Positions 1 through 7,420 are shown, counted from the stretch's first letter. The stretch is 64,000 nt of DNA from Kaistia hirudinis (GCF_014196455.1 NZ_JACIDS010000002.1:62001-126000), one strand, 5' to 3'. The notes: generated by a model from the sequence alone, not told the origin. Numbers and translations are program-made.

Positions 1-108
1 CTCGATCTTTACCGGGATTGGACGTAATCCGATAACCAAGATGATCCGCGTGCACCGGAGACAGACACGTCCGGCCCGCGATCCTTCGAAGCTCTGACGG
101 GTCCGCTC

Positions 109-468
109 ATGAACCGCATTCTTCTCGCTGAAGACGACAACGACATGCGTCGCTTCCTGGCCAAGGCGCTGCAGGGCGCCGGCTATGACGTGGTGTCGTT
201 CGACAATGGCCGCAGCGCCTATGACCGGATCCGCGAGGAGCCCTTCACGCTGCTGCTCACCGACATCGTAATGCCGGAGATGGACGGCATCGAGCTGGCG
301 CGCCGCGCGACCGAGCTCGATCCGGACCTCAAGGTCATGTTCATCACCGGCTTCGCGGCCGTGGCGCTCAACCCCGATTCGAATGCGCCCAAGGATGCGA
401 AGGTGCTGTCCAAGCCCTTCCACCTGCGCGATCTCGTGACCGAGGTCGAGCGGCTCCTGGCCGCCTGA
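109..468 (+). CDS. cpdR: CpdR-like single-domain response regulator
   Basis: A stand-alone receiver domain of 119 residues with no output domain. The acidic pocket is Glu8-Asp9-Asp10, the phosphoacceptor is Asp52 in LLLTDIVMPEMDG, and the conserved Lys lies in LSKPF near residue 102. Length and sequence match alphaproteobacterial CpdR, the phospho-switch that, when unphosphorylated, brings the ClpXP protease and its substrates to the cell pole (established for Caulobacter and Sinorhizobium). The ATG start gives a full receiver fold. It is followed by a tRNA gene and the integrated element, so it belongs to the chromosomal backbone. Other single-domain receivers are possible, but this sequence pattern is characteristic. 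Confidence 0.85.
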   Translation: MNRILLAEDDNDMRRFLAKALQGAGYDVVSFDNGRSAYDRIREEPFTLLLTDIVMPEMDGIELARRATELDPDLKVMFITGFAAVALNPDSNAPKDAKVLSKPFHLRDLVTEVERLLAA

Positions 469-594
469 GCGAGTCAAGGGCGACTGCACGAAAGCGCATT
501 GGCCTGTGGATGGCCGAAACGGCGCTTGAACGATGCGGGCCGACCTTGTATATCGCTCCCCACACCGCCGGTCCCGCCGGCGTTGGAACAGGAT

Positions 595-680
<86 letters not shown>

Positions 681-692
681 TCTTCCAACAAC

Positions 693-1937
693 TTAGCTAA
701 CCTCCATTTGGGGTGATACTGGATCGGGCAGCGGATTTGCGCGCAAGTTGCGCGCAAACAGGGGTCGCTTTGCGTGCTCCTGCAAATGCGCGATGATGGC
801 CTCGGTCCCTTGCGCGACGGGTTGCAGCCATTCGCTCGCGTAATGTTCATACCAGTCGGCGGTGCGCTTTTCCCCGTGGCCGAGCCATTCGTCTCTCTGC
901 TCCGGACCCACCTCCCGCGCTTTGTTGCGAATCTCGGTCGCCATGAAATGGCGAATGGTGTAGGGCGTGAATGGCGCCAGCCCACAGGCCTCAGCGTGAC
1001 GCGCGAACGTCCGGTCGATGGTCGTGATCGCGCTTCCGTTCCATTGAAGCGGCGCATCCCTGTCCCATTCGCGAAACCAAGCCGCCAGCCCATCCGTCAA
1101 CGTGATCTTCGGACGGTGCTTCTTCGTCTGCCGCCGGCCCGGCGGATTGAGGTTCACGATGCGCTTGGCGAAGTCGACTTGGCCGGCGATGCGAAGGTCG
1201 AGGATAGCCTCCGGCCGCGCCCATGTGTTGAGCGCGATGACGACATAGCGAAATAGGTTCTCCTGCCTCTTGTCGATCGCGTCTATGAACGCGGCGAACT
1301 GTTCATAGGTCGGCTGCCAGTCGCGTGGCGACGGGTCCGGCAGATCGGCGAGCAATGCGACTGCTCCCGGCTGCATGACGACGTCCGGAGCATCGTCGAG
1401 GAGCTTCACCTCGCGCGCGTTGCCGAACCCGTCATGGGCGACGACCTGACGCCGACAGAACTGGAATGCGGCGGCGACAACGGAAAGATTGCGCGCGATC
1501 GTGCCGGCTGCATGGCCCAGGCTGTCGCGAGACCAGGCGATAAACACTCGCTGCCGGATCGGGCCGAACCACGCGACCGTCGGCCGCCGCGCGCGCTCGT
1601 GTTCGATGAAGGCGGCGACCAGCGCGATAGCTCGCTTCGCCTGCACATGCGACGGCTTCAGGCGCGCGGATTGTTCGTAATAGTGATCGAGCGCCGCAAG
1701 GAGCATCACCTTGTCGGGTGAACGCTCGCCGGCGCGCGGCGCTCCCGCGAGTTCGACGAGCCGGCGCTTGGCCTCGTCGAGTATTTCCGTGCCAAGTGAT
1801 CGGCGGCAAGTTCTTCCGCTTCCTGCGTCATACCAGTGAGCGTAGAGGCGGGGCGAGGCAGCAATGGTTCCGATCCAGTACCCGCAATATTCGAAGATTC
1901 GCGCACCGTCGCTGGCCGCCTCTTCTTTTGCAGCCAT
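693..1937 (-). CDS. int: Tyrosine recombinase / phage integrase
   Basis: A 414-residue site-specific recombinase that would catalyse strand exchange between the tRNA site and the element's att site. An N-terminal region typical of integrases reads the YWIG...AHWYD...RRSLGT pattern near residues 20-50. The catalytic domain shows the first Arg in NTWARPEAILDLR (near 247), the second box as PYTIRHFMA (the usual His of HxxR is Tyr), then EWLGHGEKRT and the nucleophile Tyr in DWYEHYA near residue 370. It is transcribed toward the tRNA and ends 13 bp inside attL. Its start overlaps the upstream HTH gene by about 230 bp. Confidence 0.93.
   Translation of the reverse strand: MAAKEEAASDGARIFEYCGYWIGTIAASPRLYAHWYDAGSGRTCRRSLGTEILDEAKRRLVELAGAPRAGERSPDKVMLLAALDHYYEQSARLKPSHVQAKRAIALVAAFIEHERARRPTVAWFGPIRQRVFIAWSRDSLGHAAGTIARNLSVVAAAFQFCRRQVVAHDGFGNAREVKLLDDAPDVVMQPGAVALLADLPDPSPRDWQPTYEQFAAFIDAIDKRQENLFRYVVIALNTWARPEAILDLRIAGQVDFAKRIVNLNPPGRRQTKKHRPKITLTDGLAAWFREWDRDAPLQWNGSAITTIDRTFARHAEACGLAPFTPYTIRHFMATEIRNKAREVGPEQRDEWLGHGEKRTADWYEHYASEWLQPVAQGTEAIIAHLQEHAKRPLFARNLRANPLPDPVSPQMEVS
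737..757. other. Tandem TTGCGCGCAA palindromes near attL (candidate integrase/Xis arm sites)
   Basis: Two perfect 10-bp palindromes TTGCGCGCAA lie at 737-746 and 748-757, spaced 11 bp start to start (one helical turn), 56 bp inside the attL core and within the 3' end of int. The same pair recurs inside attR at 17149-17170. Equal placement at both ends suggests protein-binding arm sites; this is inference. Confidence 0.5.
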
Positions 1938-2134
1938 TCTGCAACCTCCTCCGGATGATAGAGAACCGCCCCCTTCTTGCCGGAAAAGAACGCGATCTCG
2001 CCGCGCTGGCGCGCCAGGCGCAGTTCGCGCGCGCTCAGAAGATGACGAAATCGACCGCAGATTTCCGCCTCGGTCACCAGCGAATCCATGACCGCGAGGG
2101 AGGTGGCGGCGACCTCCGCACTAGCTGCCATCAT
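1706..2134 (-). CDS. Small helix-turn-helix protein, excisionase-like
   Basis: About 142 residues. The first 75 contain a DNA-binding domain of the MerR/excisionase type: VTEAEICGRFRHLLSARELRLARQRGEIAFF, then YHPEEVAEWLQKKRR, the form in which a short helix-turn-helix is followed by a wing and a helix ending in W-basic residues. The start at the tandem ATG (2134) is preferred because GCGGAGGCGC precedes it and the upstream gene stops at 2148; an ATG further upstream exists at 2212. The reading frame continues about 230 bp into int, so the C-terminal half may be non-functional tail. Its position before int fits a recombination directionality factor. Confidence 0.6.
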   Translation of the reverse strand: MMAASAEVAATSLAVMDSLVTEAEICGRFRHLLSARELRLARQRGEIAFFSGKKGAVLYHPEEVAEWLQKKRRPATVRESSNIAGTGSEPLLPRPASTLTGMTQEAEELAADHLARKYSTRPSAGSSNSRERRAPASVHPTR

Positions 2135-2147
2135 GCGCCTCCGCTGC

Positions 2148-2900
2148 TCATGCGCTCGTCCTCGTTGTGTCTGTGTCTGGTCGGCGTGATCTTTCAATGA
2201 GAAGTTGTTCAAGATCGCGATCGACCATGGTGAACAGCCACGTCAGGTTCACATAGAGGCCTGCTACCGGGGCAATCCGCATGTCTTGGTCATAGCGATC
2301 CGGGTTATACGGAGGAGTTCCGAGCCTTAACGTAAATTCATAGATGGGCGGCTTGGCGCTTATGTATTCCGGAGCGAAATATACGACAAACGGATTTTCG
2401 ATATCTCGATGAGTATACATCGGAGGGCATTTTGAAAGAGACGTACAGAACGCCACGCACGCGGCTTCTAACGTCCCCTTCGCCTTAGAATGTTCATCGA
2501 GATTCACAAGATCGCCGTTAATCTTGGATGCGGCAGACATTGTCCTAAAGAGCGCGTCGTCTGCGTCCGAGCCGATTATCTCGTGATGGGCCCGGTGAAT
2601 GACATCCTCGAACAGCATGATCTCCACGGTTCGAGCTGCCCATTCCGGTCGCCTGGTAAGCTCTACGAGGCGGTTCATGAGCGCCAGTTGATAGACATCG
2701 ACCGTGCAAAACTGTCTCGGCCTTCCAGGTCCGTCGCTGACAGATGCAAGTCGGAGCCTGTTCTTGCTTAGGTAATTTGTCAGCGTATCTGCCTTGACGA
2801 GCGCTGCGCGCTGCACCTCAGCAGCGCTCCACTTCTTTCCGTCAATCAACGCGAGTCGCTGAGCATCTGTAGCGTAGGGAAGGGCTTGAACAGGCTTCAC
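2148..2900 (-). CDS. Unrecognised protein with an N-terminal DNA-binding-like region
   Basis: 250 residues, not recognised. Residues 20-75 (GKKWSAAEVQRAALVKADTLTNYLSKNRLRLA...GRPRQFCTVDVYQLALMNRLVEL) read like a MerR/HTH-17 type helix-turn-helix, and the rest is mixed alpha/beta without a known motif. The GTG start is chosen because GAGGAG lies 9 bases before it. The gene is less GC-rich than its neighbours and uses many rarer codons, which suggests separate acquisition. Two direct repeats at 2913-2964 just upstream could be its own operator. It sits upstream of the excisionase-like gene and int, in the same direction, so it may control integration. Confidence 0.6.
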   Translation of the reverse strand: MKPVQALPYATDAQRLALIDGKKWSAAEVQRAALVKADTLTNYLSKNRLRLASVSDGPGRPRQFCTVDVYQLALMNRLVELTRRPEWAARTVEIMLFEDVIHRAHHEIIGSDADDALFRTMSAASKINGDLVNLDEHSKAKGTLEAACVAFCTSLSKCPPMYTHRDIENPFVVYFAPEYISAKPPIYEFTLRLGTPPYNPDRYDQDMRIAPVAGLYVNLTWLFTMVDRDLEQLLIERSRRPDTDTTRTSA

Positions 2901-2912
2901 TGGCAGCGCTCC

Positions 2913-2964
2913 TCTGTATGGCTACATAATTAAACAGAGGGCCTCCGTATGTCTACGGAAATAA
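2913..2964 (-). promoter_or_regulatory. Two direct repeats upstream of the 2148-2900 gene
   Basis: Copies at 2913-2933 and 2944-2964 agree at 16 of 21 positions, with shared core GTATG-CTAC followed by an A/T tail. They are spaced 31 bp, about three helical turns, and lie 13 bp upstream of the GTG start. The second copy also contains CCGTA/TACGG as an inverted repeat. This is consistent with an autoregulatory operator. Confidence 0.45.
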
Positions 2965-3349
2965 AGTGGCGTCGACACGGCGACACGCCAGGGCTCTCGT
3001 ACCGTCGCCCACGCTGCCGGCAGTGAGTTGTTGCCGATGTCCGGCTTGAGCCCCGCACCGCCGCGCGAGCGTCACCCCTCCGCGTCTTCGCGGCTCGCGC
3101 CCCACTGCGTTCGTCGACGTCAACCCATTCTCCGCCGGCCGTCCGTTTGTCGTCACGCACCGGGAGCCGTTTGCGGCGCTTGGCGAGCGCCTCCCCGATG
3201 TTGTCCGATTCGCCCGGCGCGACGCCGAGCGCCAACGATCGTTCCCTCTCGTCCGCCCGCCCGTCACCACTCCTGCCCGGGTGTGACGAGCTGGACGAGT
3301 CCACGCTTGGGTTCACGACCCCTTTTGCGGGCGGCTTTTTCGTCTTCAA
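2930..3349 (-). CDS. Doubtful reading frame, possible hypothetical protein
   Basis: An open frame of 139 residues fills the space between the 2148-2900 gene and the 3264-4085 gene. The middle (GESDNIGEALAKRRKRLPVRDD, GGEWVDVDE) has plausible composition, while the last third is Arg/Ser/Thr-rich like a shadow frame. It overlaps the preceding gene by 86 bp, and its end runs into the operator-like repeats. It could be a remnant of a small gene. Apart from this, nothing else was seen in 2965-3263. Confidence 0.2.
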   Translation of the reverse strand: MKTKKPPAKGVVNPSVDSSSSSHPGRSGDGRADERERSLALGVAPGESDNIGEALAKRRKRLPVRDDKRTAGGEWVDVDERSGARAAKTRRGDARAAVRGSSRTSATTHCRQRGRRYESPGVSPCRRHFISVDIRRPSV

Positions 3350-4085
3350 CGATTTGGGCGATTGCTATGCCGTAGCGGGCCATCAGGAGGCTTTCGCAGG
3401 CGTCGTTCGACGCGGCCATCGGAATGCGCACGACCGGCACGCCGAGGCCGATTTCCGCGTCGTCGCAGGAAACGGGGTGGCCGAGCACGCGAGCGGCGAT
3501 GGGGGCATCGTCGCCGATGAAAGCATAGCCGGACCTGTCAACGCTAAACAAAACCAAGTACATCGGATTGAGCGCCTTCAGCGCCAGACATTGCGCAACG
3601 ATCTGGCCGTGGTCGATGCGCCAGACGTCATCCGCCGCGGCACGGCCATCGCTGCCCGCCGCCAGGTCGTGGATGCGCGCGGCCGCGTCGCGGATGATCG
3701 GCAGCAGGCGACCAGGGAGCCCGTTCTCGATCCCACGCTCGGCCCAAAATTTCAGTTCGTAGTCGGCGACGTATTGAAGCTGGGCCGCCAGCCCGGCCAG
3801 TGTCGTGGGGCGGCACCTGGATATCTCGACCTCGATCCGCGACTGCCGGTCGATCTGCCGGTCGCGGGCGTCGCCGTCCGGCATGCGCCCGCAAAGTGCC
3901 TCGCTGCGCCAGAGGGCGTCTATCAGGGCGAAAATTGGATCCGGTGCGGCGCTCGCCGCCGGCGCAGCGACAACGGCCAGCGCCGTCGAAACCGGGGCGA
4001 GGGCGGCCGGCGATGCGGCAGCATAGGGGATGGGCAGCGCAGCGGCAGCGGCGCCGGCGAGGACGCTTCTCCGGTTCAGCATCAT
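3264..4085 (-). CDS. Hypothetical exported protein with Tat-like signal
   Basis: 273 residues, unknown function. The N-terminus MMLNRRSVLAGAAAAALP has a twin-arginine-like motif, a hydrophobic alanine stretch and an A-x-A type cleavage region near residue 25, so export is likely. The mature part starts with DPIFALIDALWRSEALCGR and is helical, a layout seen in many short phage-borne hypothetical proteins of Rhizobiales. The ATG at 4085 overlaps the upstream stop (ATGA), which fixes the start and shows coupled translation with the 4082-4498 gene. Confidence 0.65.
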   Translation of the reverse strand: MMLNRRSVLAGAAAAALPIPYAAASPAALAPVSTALAVVAAPAASAAPDPIFALIDALWRSEALCGRMPDGDARDRQIDRQSRIEVEISRCRPTTLAGLAAQLQYVADYELKFWAERGIENGLPGRLLPIIRDAAARIHDLAAGSDGRAAADDVWRIDHGQIVAQCLALKALNPMYLVLFSVDRSGYAFIGDDAPIAARVLGHPVSCDDAEIGLGVPVVRIPMAASNDACESLLMARYGIAIAQIVEDEKAARKRGREPKRGLVQLVTPGQEW

Positions 4086-4498
4086 GCGTCCTCCCCGTGC
4101 GCGCCCGTCCAACCGAGCTCGTCGCCGTCCGATTCGATGGCGGACATGTTGTCGAGCCAGGCCGAGCGGTCGCCGATATCGCGGGCGAGGACCGGCCGCC
4201 AGCTTTCCAGCGCCTGCTGCGCCTCCACGAACGGACCGATCGCATTCTGGATGCGCGCCTCGATCGCCTCCATCCGGCGGCGGTAGCTGATCAGCTGCAT
4301 GCCGCCGCGCCGGAACTGCGCCTCCAGCGCATCGCGCTCGAGGAGCACGTCGTGCGCCGTGTCGAATCCCGTCCGCGCCATGGTGATGATGGGATGCTCG
4401 ATCGCCTCGATCGCGCCGACGCCGCGTGCCACGGCGGCAACGAGCCGCGCCTGGACGGGTGTCGAGTGTTCCCGACGGAAGGGAATGACGTTGGTCAT
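4082..4498 (-). CDS. Hypothetical helical protein
   Basis: 138 residues with no recognised domain. It begins MTNVIPFRREHSTPVQARL, has several amphipathic helices (LLERDALEAQFRRGGMQLISYRRRMEAIEARIQNAIGPFVEAQQALE) compatible with a coiled coil, and an acidic C-terminus. It is the first gene of a two-gene minus-strand unit with the Tat-signal protein, linked by ATGA. It is divergent from the XRE regulator at 4578, with a pair of operator-like repeats between them, so it is probably controlled by that regulator. Confidence 0.65.
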   Translation of the reverse strand: MTNVIPFRREHSTPVQARLVAAVARGVGAIEAIEHPIITMARTGFDTAHDVLLERDALEAQFRRGGMQLISYRRRMEAIEARIQNAIGPFVEAQQALESWRPVLARDIGDRSAWLDNMSAIESDGDELGWTGAHGEDA

Positions 4499-4523
4499 TT
4501 GCGTTGCTCCGTGGTATTTGTGC

Positions 4524-4573
4524 TTTCGGCAACCTTGCCAAAATCATGTATACCTAATTTCGGCAACATTGCA
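4524..4573. promoter_or_regulatory. Operator pair between divergent genes
   Basis: TTTCGGCAAC occurs at 4524-4533 and again at 4558-4567. Each copy continues into an inverted repeat: GGCAA-cc-TTGCC at 4528-4539 (perfect) and GGCAA-ca-TTGCA at 4562-4573 (one mismatch), spaced 34 bp. The second ends 5 bp before the ATG of the XRE regulator, so binding there would block its own expression and the divergent operon. The architecture is that of a phage-type repressor operator. Confidence 0.6.
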
Positions 4574-4577
4574 AGAT

Positions 4578-4862
4578 ATGAGCATAACATCTGACCAGCT
4601 TCGAGGTGCGCGCGCTATGGTGCAGCTCTCGAGAGGGGATCTCGCCAGGCTCGCAGGGGTGGCTGAGCGAACGATTGCCGACTTCGAAGGCGGCCGTCGC
4701 ACGCCGATTCGCGCCACGTTGGGCGCGATTCGAAAGGCGCTCGAAACGGCCGGCGTGATTTTTGTTGACGAGAACGGCGAAGGCCCTGGCGTGCGCCTGC
4801 GGAAGGCGCGACACGACGAAGGCACCCGGCCGGACGATCTCAACGCAGGGAACGACGATTGA
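4578..4862 (+). CDS. XRE-family helix-turn-helix regulator
   Basis: 94 residues. The HTH_3/XRE domain covers residues 4-60: TSDQLRGARAMVQLSRGDLARLAGVAERTIADFEGGRRTPIRATLGAIRKALE. It continues into AGVIFVDENGEGPGVRLRK, a tail very common in short rhizobial XRE regulators. The ATG at 4578 is selected because the HTH starts right after it and the operator pair lies immediately upstream. It overlaps the next gene by TGATG. Likely an autorepressor of the element's control region. Confidence 0.8.
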   Translation: MSITSDQLRGARAMVQLSRGDLARLAGVAERTIADFEGGRRTPIRATLGAIRKALETAGVIFVDENGEGPGVRLRKARHDEGTRPDDLNAGNDD

Positions 4863-5200
4863 TGCCGGCGCGCGTGCGACTCGCTCCAGGCGATATTCAT
4901 CCTGACGCGGCAGCGCGGCGCATGGGCCTGACACGGGCGGAGTTCGAAGCTGTGCTCCCCCGGCTCCTTTCCCGCGGCTTCCCAGCGGCCGATCGCGACA
5001 CGAGCATGTACGACCTTGACGCAATCGACGCCTGGCGCCGTCGACGACACCCCAATCTCTTTCCATTTGACGCCAGATCAGGCGAGAGCTCGGCCCGAGA
5101 CATTCAAGGCCTCGTCCGCCAACGCATCGCCGACGCCAGAGCAAGAGAGCCGGAAAGTAAGGGGCATAGATCGAGTGCCCCATCGAAGCGGCCGGCGTGA
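4862..5200 (+). CDS. Hypothetical small protein, winged-helix-like, with a rearranged 3' end
   Basis: 112 residues. The core (IHPDAAARRMGLTRAEFEAVLPRLLSRGFPAADRDTSMYDLDAIDAWRRRRHPNLF) resembles short MerR/AlpA-type DNA-binding proteins: a helix-turn-helix, a D-tyrosine turn, then the DAIDAWRRRR helix. The ATG at 4862 overlaps the stop of the XRE gene. The last dozen codons run into a duplicated fragment of an XRE regulator gene, so the native C-terminus may have been replaced by recombination. Confidence 0.6.
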   Translation: MPARVRLAPGDIHPDAAARRMGLTRAEFEAVLPRLLSRGFPAADRDTSMYDLDAIDAWRRRRHPNLFPFDARSGESSARDIQGLVRQRIADARAREPESKGHRSSAPSKRPA

Positions 5201-5262
5201 TCTTCGACGACGAGAGCGGCGAAGGGCCCGGCGTGCGGCTGAGGAAAAGTCTTCCGATTTGA
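5182..5262 (+). pseudogene. Remnant of a second XRE regulator gene (3' end only)
   Basis: In one frame this stretch encodes IEAAGVIFDDESGEGPGVRL followed by RKSLPI and a stop, nearly the same as the C-terminal tail of the intact regulator at 4578-4862 (AGVIFVDENGEGPGVRLRK). No HTH precedes it. It shows that another XRE gene once stood here and was lost by deletion or recombination. Confidence 0.65.
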
Positions 5263-5400
5263 TTACGAAACGGTCATGCAAATCGGCAACAGAAGGTGTT
5301 GCGTTCACCATCTGATGACATTATCTGTGGCGTCGAACTTATCATGATGATAAGTCATTGAGCCATCGCGAGAGCGATCGGTCGTCTGCGCGGAGCGATC

Positions 5401-5736
5401 GTGCCTAACATCAACAAGCCGCAACCATGGGCGCCTCCCGATGCGACCGAGATCATTCGAGAGCTGGCGGCCAACACCAAGCTCAAGCTCACCTCCACCG
5501 AGCACGCCCGCGATCAGATGTCGGAACGTGATCTCATCATGGGTGACGTGCTCTATGTGCTGAAGCATGGGTTTGTGCTCGAAGAGGCACAGGCTTCAAC
5601 GCAGGCAAGTGTCTTCAAGTATTTGCCGCAAAGTCGAACGCCGAACTCCGGCAATCGGACGGTGAGAGTTGTCGTCGTCGTGGACGCTGCGCGTTTGTGG
5701 ATGAAACTCATCACCGTGATGTGGGTTGATGAATAG
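5401..5736 (+). CDS. DUF4258 protein, putative toxin
   Basis: 111 residues. The region STEHARDQMSERDLIMGDVLYVLKHGFVLEE, then VFKYLPQSRTPNSGNRTVRVVVVVDAARLWMKLITVMWVDE, matches the DUF4258 pattern: a helix with H-A..QM.ER.I, a charged beta hairpin, and a C-terminal V-T-V-x-W strand. DUF4258 proteins are related to MqsR/RelE-fold toxins. The GTG start directly follows the intergenic region. It is followed after 56 bp by an HTH gene in the same direction, as in type II toxin-antitoxin pairs. Toxicity itself is inferred. Confidence 0.7.
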   Translation: MPNINKPQPWAPPDATEIIRELAANTKLKLTSTEHARDQMSERDLIMGDVLYVLKHGFVLEEAQASTQASVFKYLPQSRTPNSGNRTVRVVVVVDAARLWMKLITVMWVDE

Positions 5737-5792
5737 CTGCGGGAATTTGGCCCGCGGCTCCGCGGGATTAAGCCCGCAGTGAGGGGTGTAGA

Positions 5793-6248
5793 ATGAGCAC
5801 GTACCGTTATACCGATAGCGGCCTCGACAATGTCATCATCGAGGGCGTGGATGTCCACGCTGACGATGCTGGAGAGGAGTGCATCACGATCCCCAATGTG
5901 AACGGCCTCCACCAGGCCATCGCCTATGGGATCGTCAACCGCCGGTCGAGCATGACCGGACGCGAACTGCGCTTCCTGCGCACGGAAATGGGCATGACCC
6001 AAGCCGAGCTCGCCGCAATGCTGCACCGGGAAGCGCTGGCTGTGAGCCGCTGGGAGCGTGGTGAGGTGCCTGTGGATGCGAATGCCGAGGCGCTGGTCAG
6101 GCTGTATGCTGTCCAGACGCTCGAGCTGCCTGGTTCGAAGGATGTCAAGGAGATCGCTGGGTGGTGCGTTCCGAGTGCGGATACACCCCCCCTGGTGATC
6201 GACGGGTCCGATCCTGAAAATTACCGGCTATTGCAGGAGGCCGCATAG
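5793..6248 (+). CDS. HTH protein, MqsA/HigA-like putative antitoxin
   Basis: 151 residues. An N-terminal beta-rich part (YRYTDSGLDNVIIEGV) precedes an XRE-type HTH at residues 50-105: MTGRELRFLRTEMGMTQAELAAMLHREALAVSRWERGEVPVDANAEALVRL. No CxxC zinc pair of canonical MqsA is present. The partner at 5401-5736 is a DUF4258 protein, so the pair is likely a toxin-antitoxin module with the HTH protein as antitoxin and autoregulator. A GC-rich hairpin (GCCCGCGGCTCCGCGGG) lies between the two genes. Such a module would help keep the element in the genome. Confidence 0.75.
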   Translation: MSTYRYTDSGLDNVIIEGVDVHADDAGEECITIPNVNGLHQAIAYGIVNRRSSMTGRELRFLRTEMGMTQAELAAMLHREALAVSRWERGEVPVDANAEALVRLYAVQTLELPGSKDVKEIAGWCVPSADTPPLVIDGSDPENYRLLQEAA

Positions 6249-6326
6249 TACCGCAATTCAAGCCGGAGCCGGAAAATCCGGCCGCGGTGGGCGCGGGGCC
6301 GGTGCGTGAGGTTGAGCGCGGAAAGC

Positions 6327-6476
6327 CCGCAAACTTGCGGAATTTTCGGCGGCTGGCGGCGCGTTGGCGGCGAGGCGGAGAGACGCCGAGCAGGCGAACC
6401 CGGCAAATTTGCCGGTTTTGCCCGGCCCTCGGATATCGAGAGCAGACGAATCAAGGCGCAAATTTGCGCCTTGATT
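6327..6476. repeat. Three palindromes in a 490-bp gene-free stretch
   Basis: Between 6249 and 6739 I find no convincing gene. The stretch has CCGCAA-ac-TTGCGG at 6327-6340, a perfect 16-bp palindrome CCGGCAAATTTGCCGG at 6400-6415, and a perfect 28-bp palindrome at 6449-6476 whose core is GGCGCAAATTTGCGCC. The last two share GCAAATTTGC. Centres are 74 and 55 bp apart. They may be protein-binding sites, a partition-type site or bidirectional terminators; the sequence does not decide. Confidence 0.6.
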
Positions 6477-6739
6477 TGACATTGGGCTCTCCCCGACGTC
6501 CTGGTTCCGCTTGATCGCATAGTCACCGCCCCTTCCGGACGGACCCGCTGCAGGCCTCGAATGCGGCCTTGACGGCCCAGGCGGTGCTCGCACGAACATG
6601 CAGCCCCGAAATCCTCCGCGCTGCTCGAGCCGTGCTTACCGACGATGGCGCCGCGGTTCATGACCGTCATCGCTGATCGCTCGACTCCTGATTGTCTTTT
6701 CGGCACTCTCTCGTGATCGTCAGGTGAGGGGCTGATGCG

Positions 6740-7420
6740 ATGCGTGCTTTGGGGATCGCGCTCGTGCTTGCGGCAATCGCTTCCCATTCCTGGGCGGCCG
6801 ACAATGACGCGAAGATCAGGAAGTGCAGTGCAGTCGAGAATGGCCTGGAGCGCCTGGCCTGTTTCGACGAACTCGCAGCAAGCCTCAACGCCGCGGCCGA
6901 TCAGAAGGCCTCTGCCGCCGCGGCCGCCTCTCCCGAGGACAAGGGACAATGGCGGCAGCTGATCGAGGCATCGAAGGTCGACGATTCCACGACGGTCATC
7001 CTGAACCTTGCTTCGAAGGGATCGATCATCGATCGTTTCGGGCGGAGGCATGACCCGACGCTGACGATCCGCTGCATGGAGAAAGTCACGGTCCTCTATT
7101 GGACGTTCGGCGACCTCTTCGTTGCCGATTCCGGCGGCTTCGGCGAGGTGACGATCCGGCTCGATCGGGAGAAGGCGAGATCCCTCCGGACAGATGAGTC
7201 GACGGATCATCGATCGCTCGGATTATGGACCGGCGGCCAGACCATCCCCCTCATCCGGAGTATGCTCGACAACGAAACGATGCTGGTCCGCATGACGCCT
7301 TACAGCGAGAGCGCGATGGAGATGGAGTTCGACATCAGAGGCCTTGCAGCCGCGGTCAAGCCGCTGCAGGCCGCCTGTGGCTGGTCGGCCGTCGCGAAGC
7401 CCAAGGCTGCAGCGAACTGA
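6740..7420 (+). CDS. TagO/VasI-like exported protein (type VI secretion-associated family)
   Basis: 226 residues. A signal peptide (MRALGIALVLAAIASHSWAA) is followed by the family signature KIRKCSAVENGLERLACFDELA near residues 27-48, with two Cys. Then comes the domain WRQLIEASKVDDSTTVILNLASKG...LTIRCMEKVTVLYWTFGDLF, and further LVRMTPYSESAMEMEFDIRGL. This is the pattern of VasI/TagO (VCA0118 family). In T6SS loci the protein is periplasmic and accessory. No other T6SS gene is nearby, and proteins of this type also occur alone in phage-derived regions. Its role here is unknown. Confidence 0.65.
   Translation: MRALGIALVLAAIASHSWAADNDAKIRKCSAVENGLERLACFDELAASLNAAADQKASAAAAASPEDKGQWRQLIEASKVDDSTTVILNLASKGSIIDRFGRRHDPTLTIRCMEKVTVLYWTFGDLFVADSGGFGEVTIRLDREKARSLRTDESTDHRSLGLWTGGQTIPLIRSMLDNETMLVRMTPYSESAMEMEFDIRGLAAAVKPLQAACGWSAVAKPKAAAN

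Noticed and set aside
2930..4286. Several open frames on the plus strand between 3028 and 4286
   Set aside because: Low-complexity Arg/Pro/Ser-rich translations opposite two minus-strand genes linked by an ATGA overlap.
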